In this document: positions 14,599 through 22,840 of the stretch, in pieces
Numbering within the stretch: position 1 is the stretch's first letter
Layout of the letters: each line of letters begins with the position of its first letter
Assembly (NCBI GenBank): GCA_905235435.1
Contig: CAJOLD010000003.1
Location: 1 to 49,564, forward strand
DNA length: 49,564 bases
DNA from: an uncultured Lachnospiraceae bacterium
GTDB lineage: Bacteria > Bacillota > Clostridia > Lachnospirales > Lachnospiraceae
Direction of reading: 5' to 3'
Made by a program: the position numbers and the translations under genes
Notes under the pieces: generated by a model
Seen by the model: the letters and a program-made list of their open reading frames with translations, nothing else
Told to the model about the DNA's origin: nothing
Database searches by the model: none

Positions 14599-15756
14599 TT
14601 ATACGCCGAAAATAGCCATGAAGGTTCCGGCAGCGACAGCGGTTCCGATAACGCCCGCGACGTTCGGGCCCATGGCATGCATGAGCAGGAAGTTCGTGGG
14701 ATCTGCCTCCGCGCCGACCTTCTGGGACACACGCGCGGCCATAGGCACGGCGGAAACGCCGGCCGAACCGATCAGCGGGTTGATCTTTCCTCCCGAAAGC
14801 TTGCACATCAGCAGTCCGAGCAGGACGCCGCCGGCAGTACCGAAAGCAAAAGCGGCAAGGCCGAGGGCAACGATCTTGAGCGTTGCAACATTCAGGAACG
14901 CCTCAGCGCTGGTGGAGGCGCCGACGGAGGTTCCGAGAAGGATAACAACGATATACATCATCGCATTGGAAGCCGTCTCAGCGAGCTGCTTGACAACACC
15001 GCACTCACGGAACAGGTTGCCCAGCATCAGCATACCGACCAGCGGAGCCGTTGTCGGCAGAAGCAGGCAGACAACGATCGTGATGATGATCGGGAAAAGG
15101 ATCTTCTCAAGCTTGGTGACCGGACGCAGCTGCTCCATCTTGATCTTTCTCTGCTCTTCGGTCGTCAGCACCTTCATGATGGGCGGCTGGATGATCGGGA
15201 CCAGGGACATGTAGGAGTAGGCAGCCACGGCGATGGGACCCATCAGCGTGGTCTGGCCCAGTTTTCCTGCAAGGAAAATGGAGGTCGGTCCGTCAGCGCC
15301 TCCGATGATGGAGATCGCTGCGGCCTGCTTCCCGGTAAAGCCGAGAAGGATGGCCAGGAAATAAGCAACATAGATGCCCAGCTGCGCGGCAGCGCCGAGC
15401 AGGAAGCTGATCGGGTTCGCGATCAGCGGGCCGAAGTCGGTCATCGCTCCGACGCCCATGAAGATCAGCGACGGAAGGATGGACCATTCATCCATCAGAT
15501 AAAAGTAATGGAGAAGTCCGCCTGCATGCTCGATGCCCATCGCGTCCACATACGGGTCTGCGATGATATCCGGATAGATATTCACCAGCAGCATGCCGAA
15601 AGCGATCGGTACCAGCAGAAGCGGTTCAAATCCGTGTTTGATTGCCAAATACAGGAAGACCAGCGCCACCAGGATCATGACATAGTTGCCCCACGTCAGG
15701 TTCAGGAAGGCGGTCTGATGGAGAAGATTTGACAACGTATTGGTAACGTAAGACAT
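14599..15756 (-). CDS. Sodium-translocating decarboxylase beta subunit
   Basis: 385 residues, about ten membrane helices. This subunit decarboxylates carboxybiotin and exports Na+ (OadB/MmdB/GcdB family). Signature segments are present: FMGVGAMTDFGPLIANP, SIIGGADGPTSIFLAGKL (the GGADGPT motif with the Asp implicated in Na+ transport), SYMSLVPIIQPPIMK (with the conserved Tyr/Ser), and GSAGVSAVPMAARVSQ plus LMHAMGPNVAGVIG near the C-terminus. It lies 42 bases after the biotin carrier. Which substrate the complex uses cannot be told from this subunit, so no gene symbol is given. Confidence 0.95.
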   Translation of the reverse strand: MSYVTNTLSNLLHQTAFLNLTWGNYVMILVALVFLYLAIKHGFEPLLLVPIAFGMLLVNIYPDIIADPYVDAMGIEHAGGLLHYFYLMDEWSILPSLIFMGVGAMTDFGPLIANPISFLLGAAAQLGIYVAYFLAILLGFTGKQAAAISIIGGADGPTSIFLAGKLGQTTLMGPIAVAAYSYMSLVPIIQPPIMKVLTTEEQRKIKMEQLRPVTKLEKILFPIIITIVVCLLLPTTAPLVGMLMLGNLFRECGVVKQLAETASNAMMYIVVILLGTSVGASTSAEAFLNVATLKIVALGLAAFAFGTAGGVLLGLLMCKLSGGKINPLIGSAGVSAVPMAARVSQKVGAEADPTNFLLMHAMGPNVAGVIGTAVAAGTFMAIFGV

Positions 15757-15798
15757 TTTCTACCTCCCAGTTTTTAATTTGCTGCAGATCGGACCGGA

Positions 15799-16179
15799 TC
15801 AGTTCAGTGTTGCAAGGACATCACCGTTTTCGACCGCGTCACCTGCGGAGACATCAATGCTGGCGACCGTGCCGTCCTGCGGAGCAACGACCGGGATCTC
15901 CATCTTCATGGCTTCAAGGACAAGGATGTTGTCGCCTGCCTTGACGGCCTGGCCGACCTTGGCTTCGATCTTGAATACCTTGCCGGGCACGGAAGCCGTG
16001 ACCTTGACGGAGCCGGCACCTGCGCTCTTGGCGGGTGCTGCCTTCGGAGCAGCGGGTGCTGCCTTCGGGGCTGCGGGAGCGGCCTTGGGAGCTGCGGCGG
16101 GAGCGGCTGCAGAGCCGGCGCCTTCTTCGACAGTTACTTCATAGGCAGTACCGTTAACTGTGATCGTATAGTTTTTCAT
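15799..16179 (-). CDS. Biotin carboxyl carrier subunit (1.3S / GcdC type)
   Basis: 126 residues. Carries biotin between the carboxyltransferase and the membrane pump. The N-terminal 20 residues (MKNYTITVNGTAYEVTVEEG) match the start of transcarboxylase 1.3S and GcdC. Next is a flexible Ala/Pro/Lys linker with tandem PKAAPAA units (residues 24-52). The biotinyl domain follows, with Lys92 in LEAMKMEIPV and the typical ending GDAVENGDVLATL. It is the only biotin carrier in the window and so is presumably shared by the two carboxyltransferases of the locus. Confidence 0.96.
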   Translation of the reverse strand: MKNYTITVNGTAYEVTVEEGAGSAAAPAAAPKAAPAAPKAAPAAPKAAPAKSAGAGSVKVTASVPGKVFKIEAKVGQAVKAGDNILVLEAMKMEIPVVAPQDGTVASIDVSAGDAVENGDVLATLN

Positions 16180-16199
16180 CTTATTTTCTCCTCCTGTAT

Positions 16200-17093
16200 T
16201 TAGGCGTTAGGCTGCTTGCTTCTGTTGATCCTGCGGATGGACCGCACGACAAAACCGTCTGTCGGGGCCTCTTCACAGGCCGCGACCGCCGCGGCGATGA
16301 CCGCGACAAGTTCAAGATCATCTGTCAGGTCTCCGGTCTCCTCTTCGGCAGGTGCCGGGGCGGGAGCCGGGGCAGTTTCCGTAGCTGCGCCGGATTCTTT
16401 CTTCTTGTCCTTATTGGCGATCAGATCCGGGATCCAGTGCAGCTGGCTGATCAGGAAGGACAGGAAGATCAGGGTCACGAACACGATGCCGAGACCCAGA
16501 AGGGTATTCAGTCCTGCTTCCTTAAAGAGTTTGCTCTTCGGATAGTCGATGCCCCAGGACATGGTAGCCGCTTTCGTATTTACATTGTAGACGTAGGAGA
16601 CCTCAACGTCGGTCCCCTCCGGCGTGCCGTCGTAGAAAGCTTCGGTCAGGACCGTAATGCTGTTTCCGTCTTCCTCTACGGTCTGCTCGCCGATACCGGT
16701 AAAGTTTCCGAGTTCTTCGGCAACACTCTGCCAGTTTGCAGCCATACGCACTTCGGATTCGATCGTGCTTTTGTCGATAACGTCCTGCACTTCTTCTTCC
16801 GACATCGCGGAGAGCGTCCCGAGAACGCCGACAACCGTGTTCTTCAGGGGCTCATACAACTGCGCGTTGGCGCCGCCGTCCTGGGCCGCAGCCGCGGTAT
16901 CATCCGCGACGACTGCCGCTGCAGCCTCCGTCGCCTCTTCCGTCGCCTTCTCATCCGCGGCGGAAACGCTTTCCACTGCCTCCGCGGCAGTTTCTGCTTC
17001 ATCCGTCTGCACCCCGGCGGCAAAGGAAACGCAGCTGAGCATGCCGGCCGCAAGTACGCAGGCCAGTATGATAGATTTCAGTCTGTTCTTCAT
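16200..17093 (-). CDS. Sodium-pump decarboxylase gamma subunit with large N-terminal extracytoplasmic domain
   Basis: 297 residues, versus roughly 80-120 for ordinary OadG. Residues 1-26 look like a signal peptide (ILACVLAAGMLSCVSFAAG; a weak lipobox MLSC is possible). An Ala/Glu-rich stretch is followed by an exported domain (residues about 75-195, EEVQDVIDKSTIESEVR, VEVSYVYNVNTKAATMSWGIDY) that I do not assign firmly. The OadG part begins at about residue 200 with one membrane helix (LLGLGIVFVTLIFLSFLISQL), then a Pro/Ala linker and the helical C-terminus LELVAVIAAAVAA...VVRSIRRI typical of gamma chains, which hold the complex together. The ATG at 17093 follows GAGGTG; an earlier GTG lies inside that site. 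Confidence 0.88.
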   Translation of the reverse strand: MKNRLKSIILACVLAAGMLSCVSFAAGVQTDEAETAAEAVESVSAADEKATEEATEAAAAVVADDTAAAAQDGGANAQLYEPLKNTVVGVLGTLSAMSEEEVQDVIDKSTIESEVRMAANWQSVAEELGNFTGIGEQTVEEDGNSITVLTEAFYDGTPEGTDVEVSYVYNVNTKAATMSWGIDYPKSKLFKEAGLNTLLGLGIVFVTLIFLSFLISQLHWIPDLIANKDKKKESGAATETAPAPAPAPAEEETGDLTDDLELVAVIAAAVAACEEAPTDGFVVRSIRRINRSKQPNA

Positions 17094-17108
17094 ATTCCTG
17101 CACCTCAC

Positions 17109-18542
17109 TTAAACTGTGCCATGTTTCTTGGACGGACGGGTCTCTCTCTTGGAATAAAGCATTTCAAACGCGCCGATCACATATTTCCTGGTATCGGCAG
17201 CGTTGATGACCGTATCAACATATCCTCTCTTCGCAGCGGCAAGCACGCTCTCCTGAAGCTCGTCGTACTTCTTCGTCTGCTCCGCGAGTTCATCGCCGCC
17301 CGCTTCCGGATACATGATCTGTGCGGCGAGGCCGGCATCCATCATGCCGATCCTGGCGCCGTCCCAGGCAAAGGTCAGATCCGCGCCGAGCGCCTTGCTG
17401 TTCATGAGCACATAAGCGCTTCCGAACGCTTCGCCGGTGATCACATTGACCTTCGGGACCGTTGCGCCGGCAAAAGCTGCAGTGAGGGCAGCCGCGGCCT
17501 TCGCGCCGCGCTTCTCCGTGCACTTGGAAGCCTTGAAGCCGCGGACGTTCGTAAGTGTCAGCACAGGGATGCCGAAGGCATCACAGAAATTCACAAAGGA
17601 AGCAGCCTTCTCGGCGCCGTGCGCGCTCATCAGGCCGTTGAAATCCTCTTTGACGGAGCCGTCTTCGCCGTACACGGCGCTGCGGTTGGCAACTGCGCCT
17701 ACGGTAAGCCCGTTCAGTTTGATAAAGCCCGTGACCGTATCCTTCGCATACTCAGCCTTGGTCTCGACGAACACTCCGTTGTCGGAGATGAGGGCAAGGG
17801 AGCCGGCGGGATCCGCCGTAAAGCCTTCGATCCCCTCACATGCGCGGTTCAGATCGTCCTCGCAGTCTTCATAGGGAACGTCGTCCTCATTGTTGGAAGG
17901 AAGCAGATCCACAAGGCTGCGGATCCCGGCGAAGATCTCTTCTTCGGTGCCGGTGAAATCCACGGTTCCGTTCTCTGCTCTGAAAGAAGCGGCAGCTGTG
18001 TCACATACCTCTGCCCTGTTTCCTTCAATGGCATTCGGCGTGTTGACAAACAGTTTTGCCTTATCCTTCTCCATGAAGGTGAAGTCGGCAAGTCCGGCAA
18101 GAACGGAAAGTCCGCCGCCGCAGGAACCGAACACCGCCGCGATCTGCGGGATGACGCCGGAGGCAAGGGACTGCTTCAGGTAGATCTGGCCGAAAGCATC
18201 CAGCGCGTCCGTGGACTCCTGGAGACGGAGGCCGGCGCTGTCGAGCAGGCCGATGACCGGTGCGCCCATCTTCAGAGCGAGGTCATAGACAGCGGCGATC
18301 TTCTTTGCATGCATCTCGCCGACTGTTCCGCCGAGGACAGCGGGATCCTGCGCGAAAACATAGACGAGGTTTCCGTCTATGAGTCCGTAGCCGGTGATAA
18401 CGCCGTCAGACGGGGCCTCTGCGTTGGGCATGTTGAAATCGGTGGATCTGGCAGTGACTTTCGCGCCGATCTCAACAAAACTGTTCTCGTCAAGCAGCTG
18501 TGTGATCCTGCTGCCTGCTAAGTTTTGTGCTGCATTACTCAT
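17109..18542 (-). CDS. mmdA: Acyl-CoA carboxyltransferase (MmdA / transcarboxylase 12S family)
   Basis: 477 residues. Family members move the carboxyl group between methylmalonyl-CoA (or a related acyl-CoA) and biotin. The two crotonase-like halves are visible: GVITGYGLIDGNLVYVFAQDPAVLGGTVGEMHAKKI, PVIGLLDSAGLRLQE and FGSCGGGLSVLAGLADFTFM in the first; GFIKLNGLTVGAVAN, PVLTLTNVRGF, VNVITGEAFGSAYVLMNSKALGADLTFAWDGARIGMMDA in the second. It is slightly shorter than the usual 510. The biotin-acceptor loop GSCGGG replaces the more common GPCAGG. First gene of the operon, with a promoter about 60 bases upstream. The exact acyl-CoA is inferred only from family. Confidence 0.9.
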   Translation of the reverse strand: MSNAAQNLAGSRITQLLDENSFVEIGAKVTARSTDFNMPNAEAPSDGVITGYGLIDGNLVYVFAQDPAVLGGTVGEMHAKKIAAVYDLALKMGAPVIGLLDSAGLRLQESTDALDAFGQIYLKQSLASGVIPQIAAVFGSCGGGLSVLAGLADFTFMEKDKAKLFVNTPNAIEGNRAEVCDTAAASFRAENGTVDFTGTEEEIFAGIRSLVDLLPSNNEDDVPYEDCEDDLNRACEGIEGFTADPAGSLALISDNGVFVETKAEYAKDTVTGFIKLNGLTVGAVANRSAVYGEDGSVKEDFNGLMSAHGAEKAASFVNFCDAFGIPVLTLTNVRGFKASKCTEKRGAKAAAALTAAFAGATVPKVNVITGEAFGSAYVLMNSKALGADLTFAWDGARIGMMDAGLAAQIMYPEAGGDELAEQTKKYDELQESVLAAAKRGYVDTVINAADTRKYVIGAFEMLYSKRETRPSKKHGTV

Positions 18543-18595
18543 TATCTCAGCCCTCCATTTATGAAAATTAGAAAACCCAAATTTCTGCCTTTACC

Positions 18596-18624
18596 ATAAT
18601 AAACAAAATAATATTAAAAGGCAA
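18596..18624 (-). promoter_or_regulatory. Promoter of the decarboxylase operon, TTGCCT-17-TATTAT
   Basis: Minus-strand -35 TTGCCT (complement of 18619-18624), 17-base spacer and -10 TATTAT (complement of 18596-18601), in an AT-rich gap between scpB and the first carboxyltransferase gene. Confidence 0.7.
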
Positions 18625-18631
18625 GCACTTT

Positions 18632-19276
18632 TCAAACGGGCAGCGAAGTGCTCACTTCCTGCTGCGCGTCCTCTCGGAAACTCTCCTTTTTTTCGGGATC
18701 GACCGGGGGAAGGTCCCGCAGGGACGTAAGCCCGAAATGACGCAGGAATTCCTCTGTGGTCCCGAGAAGGACCGGTCTGCCCGGAGCGTCCAGTCTTCCC
18801 ACCTCCTGCACGAGCCCGTACTCGATCAGCCTGTTCACGGCGTGATCGCTGTTGACGCCGCGGATCTTCTCGATCCCCGACCGCGTCACCGGCTGCTTGT
18901 AGGCGATGATCGACAGCGTCTCGATCATGACGTCCGTCAGGTTGTTCTTCCTCGGATGCTGCACCAGCCGGATGAGCGTCTCATAATTCTCTTTCCGCGT
19001 GCACATCTGGAAGCTCCCGTCGAGCTCGATGATCTGCAGTCCGCTCCCGCGGGCGTCGTACTCATCCGACAGCTCATAGATCAGGGCCGCGGCCTCCCTC
19101 TTCTCAAGGCCGGTCGCCGCAGCGATATCGGAGAGCTCCACGGCGTCTCCCATCGCGAAAAGGACCGCCTCGATCGCCGACTTTGCCTGTGCCGGGCTCA
19201 TCGGCTCCCGCTCTTCGGCATCCTCCGGGATGGCCGGTGCCTCTTTAAGGCTGCTGTTTTCTTTCATCTCTTCCAC
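18632..19276 (-). CDS. scpB: Condensin accessory protein ScpB
   Basis: 214 residues. Partner of ScpA and SMC in chromosome compaction and segregation. Two winged-helix domains are seen: residues about 28-105 (SAIEAVLFAMGDAVELSDIAAATGL, LQIIELDGSFQMCTRKENY) and 108-190 (LTDVMIETLSIIAYKQPVTRSGIEKIRGVNSDHAVNRLIEYGLV, GRPVLLGTTEEFLRHFGL). The likely start is GTG at 19276, because GAGGGGGTG stands 7 bases before it; the next ATG (19267) has no proper site. It follows scpA by 14 bases. Confidence 0.95.
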   Translation of the reverse strand: MEEMKENSSLKEAPAIPEDAEEREPMSPAQAKSAIEAVLFAMGDAVELSDIAAATGLEKREAAALIYELSDEYDARGSGLQIIELDGSFQMCTRKENYETLIRLVQHPRKNNLTDVMIETLSIIAYKQPVTRSGIEKIRGVNSDHAVNRLIEYGLVQEVGRLDAPGRPVLLGTTEEFLRHFGLTSLRDLPPVDPEKKESFREDAQQEVSTSLPV

Positions 19277-19290
19277 AGTCTAACACCCCC

Positions 19291-20103
19291 TCAGATGCTC
19301 TCTTCCTCTTCTTCAAGCAGGTCGGCGGCGCTGCCGTCATCCTGCCACTCCGACCGGTCTCTCAGGGAGATGGAGATCTCCCCGCCGGTCTCGTCCTGCG
19401 AAACGTTCGCCCTTCCCATCTTGATCAGTTCCAGGAGGGTGAAGAACGTCATGACGATATCCATCCTCCCCGCATCCTCCGGCAGAAGCGCCTCAAAGGT
19501 GCAGGCCGGATGATCCAGGATGTACTCCTCCACGCGGCGCATCGTCTCCCGAAGGTCGACCGGCTCCTGCTCGATCCTGCCGAAGCCGCTGCGGACCGTG
19601 TCCACTCTCTCATCCCTGGTCTTTAACAGGCGCTGAAAGGTCTCGAAGAGGCCGGGCAGGGTCAGATCCCCGAGGACCTCATGCGGATCGGCCTGCGGCT
19701 GGTAGGACTTTACCTCCTTCGGGATCCGCGGATCGCGGAAATAGGCCCCGGCCGCCGCCTTCTCGTCCTCGCGGAGCCTTCCGGCCATATACTTGTAGAG
19801 CTTGTACTCCAGCAGCTGCTCGACAAGCTCGGCGCGCGGGTCGAGCGGCTCTCCGTCCTCATCCTTTTCTACGGGGAGCAGCATGCGCGACTTGATGTCC
19901 AGCAGCGTCGCCGCCATCACAAGGAACTCGCTCATGACATCCAGGTCGTAGTCCTGTGTCTGAATCTCCCCGAGGGCCTCCATGTACTGGTCTGTGATCT
20001 CCGCCACCGGAATATCATAGATATTGATCTTGTTTTTTTCGATCAGGTGCAGAAGGAGGTCCAGCGGTCCCTCGAACTTCTGCAGTTTTACGGAAATGCT
20101 CAT
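19291..20103 (-). CDS. scpA: Condensin kleisin subunit ScpA
   Basis: 270 residues. Kleisin that bridges the SMC heads. It has the diagnostic N-terminal block VKLQKFEGPLDLLLHLIEKNKINIYDIPVAEITDQYMEAL, then EFLVMAATLLDIKSRMLLP, and the C-terminal winged helix (VMTFFTLLELIKMGRANVSQDETGGEISI). The acidic tail LLEEEEESI is a minor extension. The ATG follows CCGGGGGAAGC. Gene order is cls, phosphoesterase, scpA, scpB with short gaps, suggesting one transcript. Confidence 0.96.
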   Translation of the reverse strand: MSISVKLQKFEGPLDLLLHLIEKNKINIYDIPVAEITDQYMEALGEIQTQDYDLDVMSEFLVMAATLLDIKSRMLLPVEKDEDGEPLDPRAELVEQLLEYKLYKYMAGRLREDEKAAAGAYFRDPRIPKEVKSYQPQADPHEVLGDLTLPGLFETFQRLLKTRDERVDTVRSGFGRIEQEPVDLRETMRRVEEYILDHPACTFEALLPEDAGRMDIVMTFFTLLELIKMGRANVSQDETGGEISISLRDRSEWQDDGSAADLLEEEEESI

Positions 20104-20140
20104 GCTTCCCCCGGTAATGATATCTTCATTATATAAGTTC

Positions 20141-20932
20141 TCAGAGAATGTCGACGATGACCAGCTCCGGCGGATTGTTTATCCGAAGCGGGATGGTGTG
20201 GGAGCCGAGGCCCGCGCTCACGATCATTCTCCGTTCGTTTTCCAGGTACATTCCCCTTGTATAGCGTGGGAACAGCTGCAGGCCGGGGCCGAGAAGGCCT
20301 CCCGCGCCGGGCAGCCGGATCATGCCGCCGTGCTTGTGGCCGCAGAGCGTAAGGTCGGCGCCCCAGCCCACGCAGGCCGCAAAGCTGTCGGGATGATGGA
20401 TGAGGAGGATCGAAAAGCTGTCCTCCGGGGCGGGCCCGAGCGCCCGCTCGAGATCCTCCGGGGTCAGTTCCGAAGGATGTTTATATTCCTCCGGCGTCAT
20501 CTCGTAGCCGTACAGGGAAAGGCGCATGCCCTTCGCCCGAAGCTCCACGCCCCGGCTGCGCAGGATCTGTACGCCGATGCTCTCCGCGCGGCTCCGGTAC
20601 TTTTCCCAGGCGCTGCCGTACCGGTCCTCGTCCGTCAGCCGTTCCTCGTGGTTTCCGTTGACGGAAAAGACGGGATACCGGCTGGTCAGCTCGCCCATCA
20701 GCGCCAGGCTCCTCTCCATGTGCACCCGGCCGAATTTCGCGGTGAGCATATCGCCCGCGAGCAGCACCGCCTGCGGGCTGTGCTTCCCGATCGCCGCAAG
20801 GAGCTCCCGGTTCGACGGGCCGATCTCGCAGTTATGCAGGTCCGCGAGAACAGCAAGGGAGAAAGGCTCCCTCGGTCTCCCCGCGGAATCCTTCCCCCTT
20901 ATTCTGTAATGTGAGATTTTGAGATTATCCAT
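20141..20932 (-). CDS. Metallophosphoesterase (YkuE/YaeI-like)
   Basis: 263 residues. All five motifs of calcineurin-type phosphoesterases are present: LADLHN (D-x-H), LLAGDML, VNGNHEERL, LLIHHPDSF and LCGHKHGGMIRLP. The GHKHGGQ/M-type end and GLGSH....R...PPELVIVDI C-terminus match the YkuE/YaeI group, some of which act on lipid precursors. No signal peptide or membrane helix is present. The ATG follows GGGAGATCGATGC. It lies between cardiolipin synthase (15-base gap) and scpA; substrate unknown. Confidence 0.9.
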   Translation of the reverse strand: MDNLKISHYRIRGKDSAGRPREPFSLAVLADLHNCEIGPSNRELLAAIGKHSPQAVLLAGDMLTAKFGRVHMERSLALMGELTSRYPVFSVNGNHEERLTDEDRYGSAWEKYRSRAESIGVQILRSRGVELRAKGMRLSLYGYEMTPEEYKHPSELTPEDLERALGPAPEDSFSILLIHHPDSFAACVGWGADLTLCGHKHGGMIRLPGAGGLLGPGLQLFPRYTRGMYLENERRMIVSAGLGSHTIPLRINNPPELVIVDIL

Positions 20933-20947
20933 GCATCGATCTCCCGA

Positions 20948-22492
20948 TTAGAGCATAGGCGCAAACAGACGAAGGAAGCTCTGCAGCAGCCGCTTGGGCC
21001 AGCTGAGGCTGTGCACCTCCTGCTGCGTGATCTCCCTGCACTTTTTCAGGGTCCTGTCGACATCCTGCCTCACCTGGGCAACGGCCTCCGCGCGGTACAT
21101 CCACACGCCGCACTCAAAATGAAGATAAAGGCTGCGGAAGTCGAGGTTCACCGTCCCGACGGTGGCGACCTCATCATCGCAGACAAAGCACTTGGCGTGA
21201 ATAAATCCCGGCTCGAACTCATAAATGCGCACACCGTTGTCGATCAGCTCCGGGAAATACGACCGGGTGAGAAGAAAGATCAGCTTCTTGTCCGGAATGC
21301 CGGGCGTGATGATCCTGACGTCCACGCCGTTTTTCGAGGCGAGGCACAGGGCCGTCATCATCTCGTGGTCGATGATCACATAGGGCGTAAAGATATAGAC
21401 GTACCGCTTCGCCTGGTTGATCATGTTCAGGTAGACGTTCTCTCCGACGGTCTCCTGGTCGAGAGGCTGGTCGCTGTAGGGCTGCACAAACCCGTCGCTC
21501 TCAAAGGCGCCCTCCGCGTATGAGGAGGGAAGCAGCGGTCCGGGATCTTTAAGCTCTGAGGGATCCTTCGTCAGGAAGGCCCACATCCGCAGGAACATGA
21601 CGGTAAAATTCCATACCGCCTCTCCCTTCAGCATGACACCGGTATCCTTCCAGTAACCGAAGCGGACTTTCCTGTTGATATACTCGTCCGCCAGGTTGAT
21701 CCCGCCGGTATAACCGGTATGCCCGTCGATGACCATGATCTTCCTGTGGTCGCGGTTGTTGAGGATGACAGAAACGAGCCTGTGGAAGGGATTGAACACC
21801 TCGCAGCGGATCCCTCTCTTCCGAAGCTCTTTATAGAAGCCTGCCGGCAGTGTGTTCACACAGCCCACATCATCGTAGATGACCCGCACGTCAAGCCCTT
21901 CCCGGGCCTTCCGCTCGAGGATATCCAGGATGCTCTGCCACATTTCCCCGTTATCGATGATAAAGTACTCCAGGAAAATGAAATGGGAGGCCTTCTCAAG
22001 CTCTTCCATCATGCTCTTGTAGAGCCCCTCTCCGTTCGGAAAATACCGGGTGGTCGTGCCCCGGTATACCGGATAGCCGGCGTAGTCCCGAAGGTACACC
22101 GACTGCTTGTTCATCTGCTGGTCTTCCGCCTCCAGGGCTTTCCTGTCCTCTTCATTTTCGTGCAGAAGCCCCCTGCTCTCCTCTGCCGCCGCGGCAAAGC
22201 GCATGCCGAAGCGCGTCTTGGCGTATGGTCTGCCGTAAAGGGCGTAGACCGCGGCCCCGAGGATGGGCAGCGCCAGGATCAGCAGGGTCCATGCCAGCTT
22301 GTAGGCCGGATTGATCCTCTTGTTCACGATCCACAGGACGGCTGCCACGCAGACGACCTGGATCAGGGCCGAAAACAGCCTGTAATGCGTTCCCAGAACA
22401 TAAAAGAGCAGGAACATCCAGGCGACCTGAAAGACCACACTCAGAAAGATAAAAAACGATCGACTGAAGACTTTTTTGACTGCTTTTCTCAT
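20948..22492 (-). CDS. cls: Cardiolipin synthase, phospholipase-D type
   Basis: 514 residues. Condenses two phosphatidylglycerols to cardiolipin plus glycerol. Two or three N-terminal membrane helices (residues about 12-90, FFIFLSVVFQVAWMFLLFYVLG; LAWTLLILALPILGAAVYALYG) precede two HKD catalytic motifs: NRDHRKIMVIDG and FIHAKCFVCDDEVATVGTVNLD (H-x-K-x4-D, with C-x-C around the second Asp). ATG 22492 is chosen over an in-frame TTG at 22504, but neither has a good ribosome binding site, and the rpsU terminator immediately precedes it, so expression may be low or depend on read-through. Confidence 0.93.
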   Translation of the reverse strand: MRKAVKKVFSRSFFIFLSVVFQVAWMFLLFYVLGTHYRLFSALIQVVCVAAVLWIVNKRINPAYKLAWTLLILALPILGAAVYALYGRPYAKTRFGMRFAAAAEESRGLLHENEEDRKALEAEDQQMNKQSVYLRDYAGYPVYRGTTTRYFPNGEGLYKSMMEELEKASHFIFLEYFIIDNGEMWQSILDILERKAREGLDVRVIYDDVGCVNTLPAGFYKELRKRGIRCEVFNPFHRLVSVILNNRDHRKIMVIDGHTGYTGGINLADEYINRKVRFGYWKDTGVMLKGEAVWNFTVMFLRMWAFLTKDPSELKDPGPLLPSSYAEGAFESDGFVQPYSDQPLDQETVGENVYLNMINQAKRYVYIFTPYVIIDHEMMTALCLASKNGVDVRIITPGIPDKKLIFLLTRSYFPELIDNGVRIYEFEPGFIHAKCFVCDDEVATVGTVNLDFRSLYLHFECGVWMYRAEAVAQVRQDVDRTLKKCREITQQEVHSLSWPKRLLQSFLRLFAPML

Positions 22493-22499
22493 CTTTACA

Positions 22500-22530
22500 A
22501 ACAAAACCCCTGGTCTTGCGACCAGGGATT
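22500..22530 (-). terminator. rpsU terminator
   Basis: Perfect 8-base stem ccctggtc/gaccaggg (22508-22515, 22520-22527) with the loop ttgc, followed on the minus strand by G-TTTTG-TTTG, 13 bases past the rpsU stop. It lies directly on top of the cls start. Confidence 0.8.
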
Positions 22531-22542
22531 CCTACTGACTGA

Positions 22543-22719
22543 TCAGTTAAATTTGCGCTTGCGCGCTGCTTCGGACTTCTTCTTGCGTCTTACGCTCGGC
22601 TTTTCGTAATGTTCTCTCTTACGAATTTCCTGCTGAATACCAGCCTTTGCGCAGTTTCTTTTGAAACGGCGTAAAGCGCTGTCCAAAGTCTCGTTCTCTT
22701 TTACGATTACATTCGACAT
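22543..22719 (-). CDS. rpsU: Ribosomal protein S21
   Basis: 58 residues, the normal length for S21, a basic 30S protein that assists start-site selection. Minus-strand translation begins [18 protein letters not shown], continues [24 protein letters not shown] and ends in the basic stretch [16 protein letters not shown]. The ATG at 22719 follows GGGAGGTTGGGTGTGCGACT. It has its own near-consensus promoter and terminator. Confidence 0.97.
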   Translation of the reverse strand: MSNVIVKENETLDSALRRFKRNCAKAGIQQEIRKREHYEKPSVRRKKKSEAARKRKFN

Positions 22720-22794
22720 AGTCGCACACCCAACCTCCCTCCAGCTGTAAATTGTGCACCATACAACTGTCTGGGTTCAAATTGCACTAACAGC

Positions 22795-22822
22795 ATTATA
22801 CCACAAAGTTCCCAGACGTCAA
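22795..22822 (-). promoter_or_regulatory. rpsU promoter, TTGACG-16-TATAAT
   Basis: Minus-strand -35 TTGACG (complement of 22817-22822), 16-base spacer and -10 TATAAT (complement of 22795-22800), directly after the alaS stop. 5' UTR of about 70 bases. Confidence 0.8.
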
Positions 22823-22840
22823 GAAAAAGAATGTGAAAAC

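Noticed and set aside
13000..18650. Simple methylmalonyl-CoA decarboxylase operon
   Set aside because: A full pyruvate/oxaloacetate carboxyltransferase lies in the same operon and ends just before the terminator, so a plain Mmd assignment would leave a gene unexplained.
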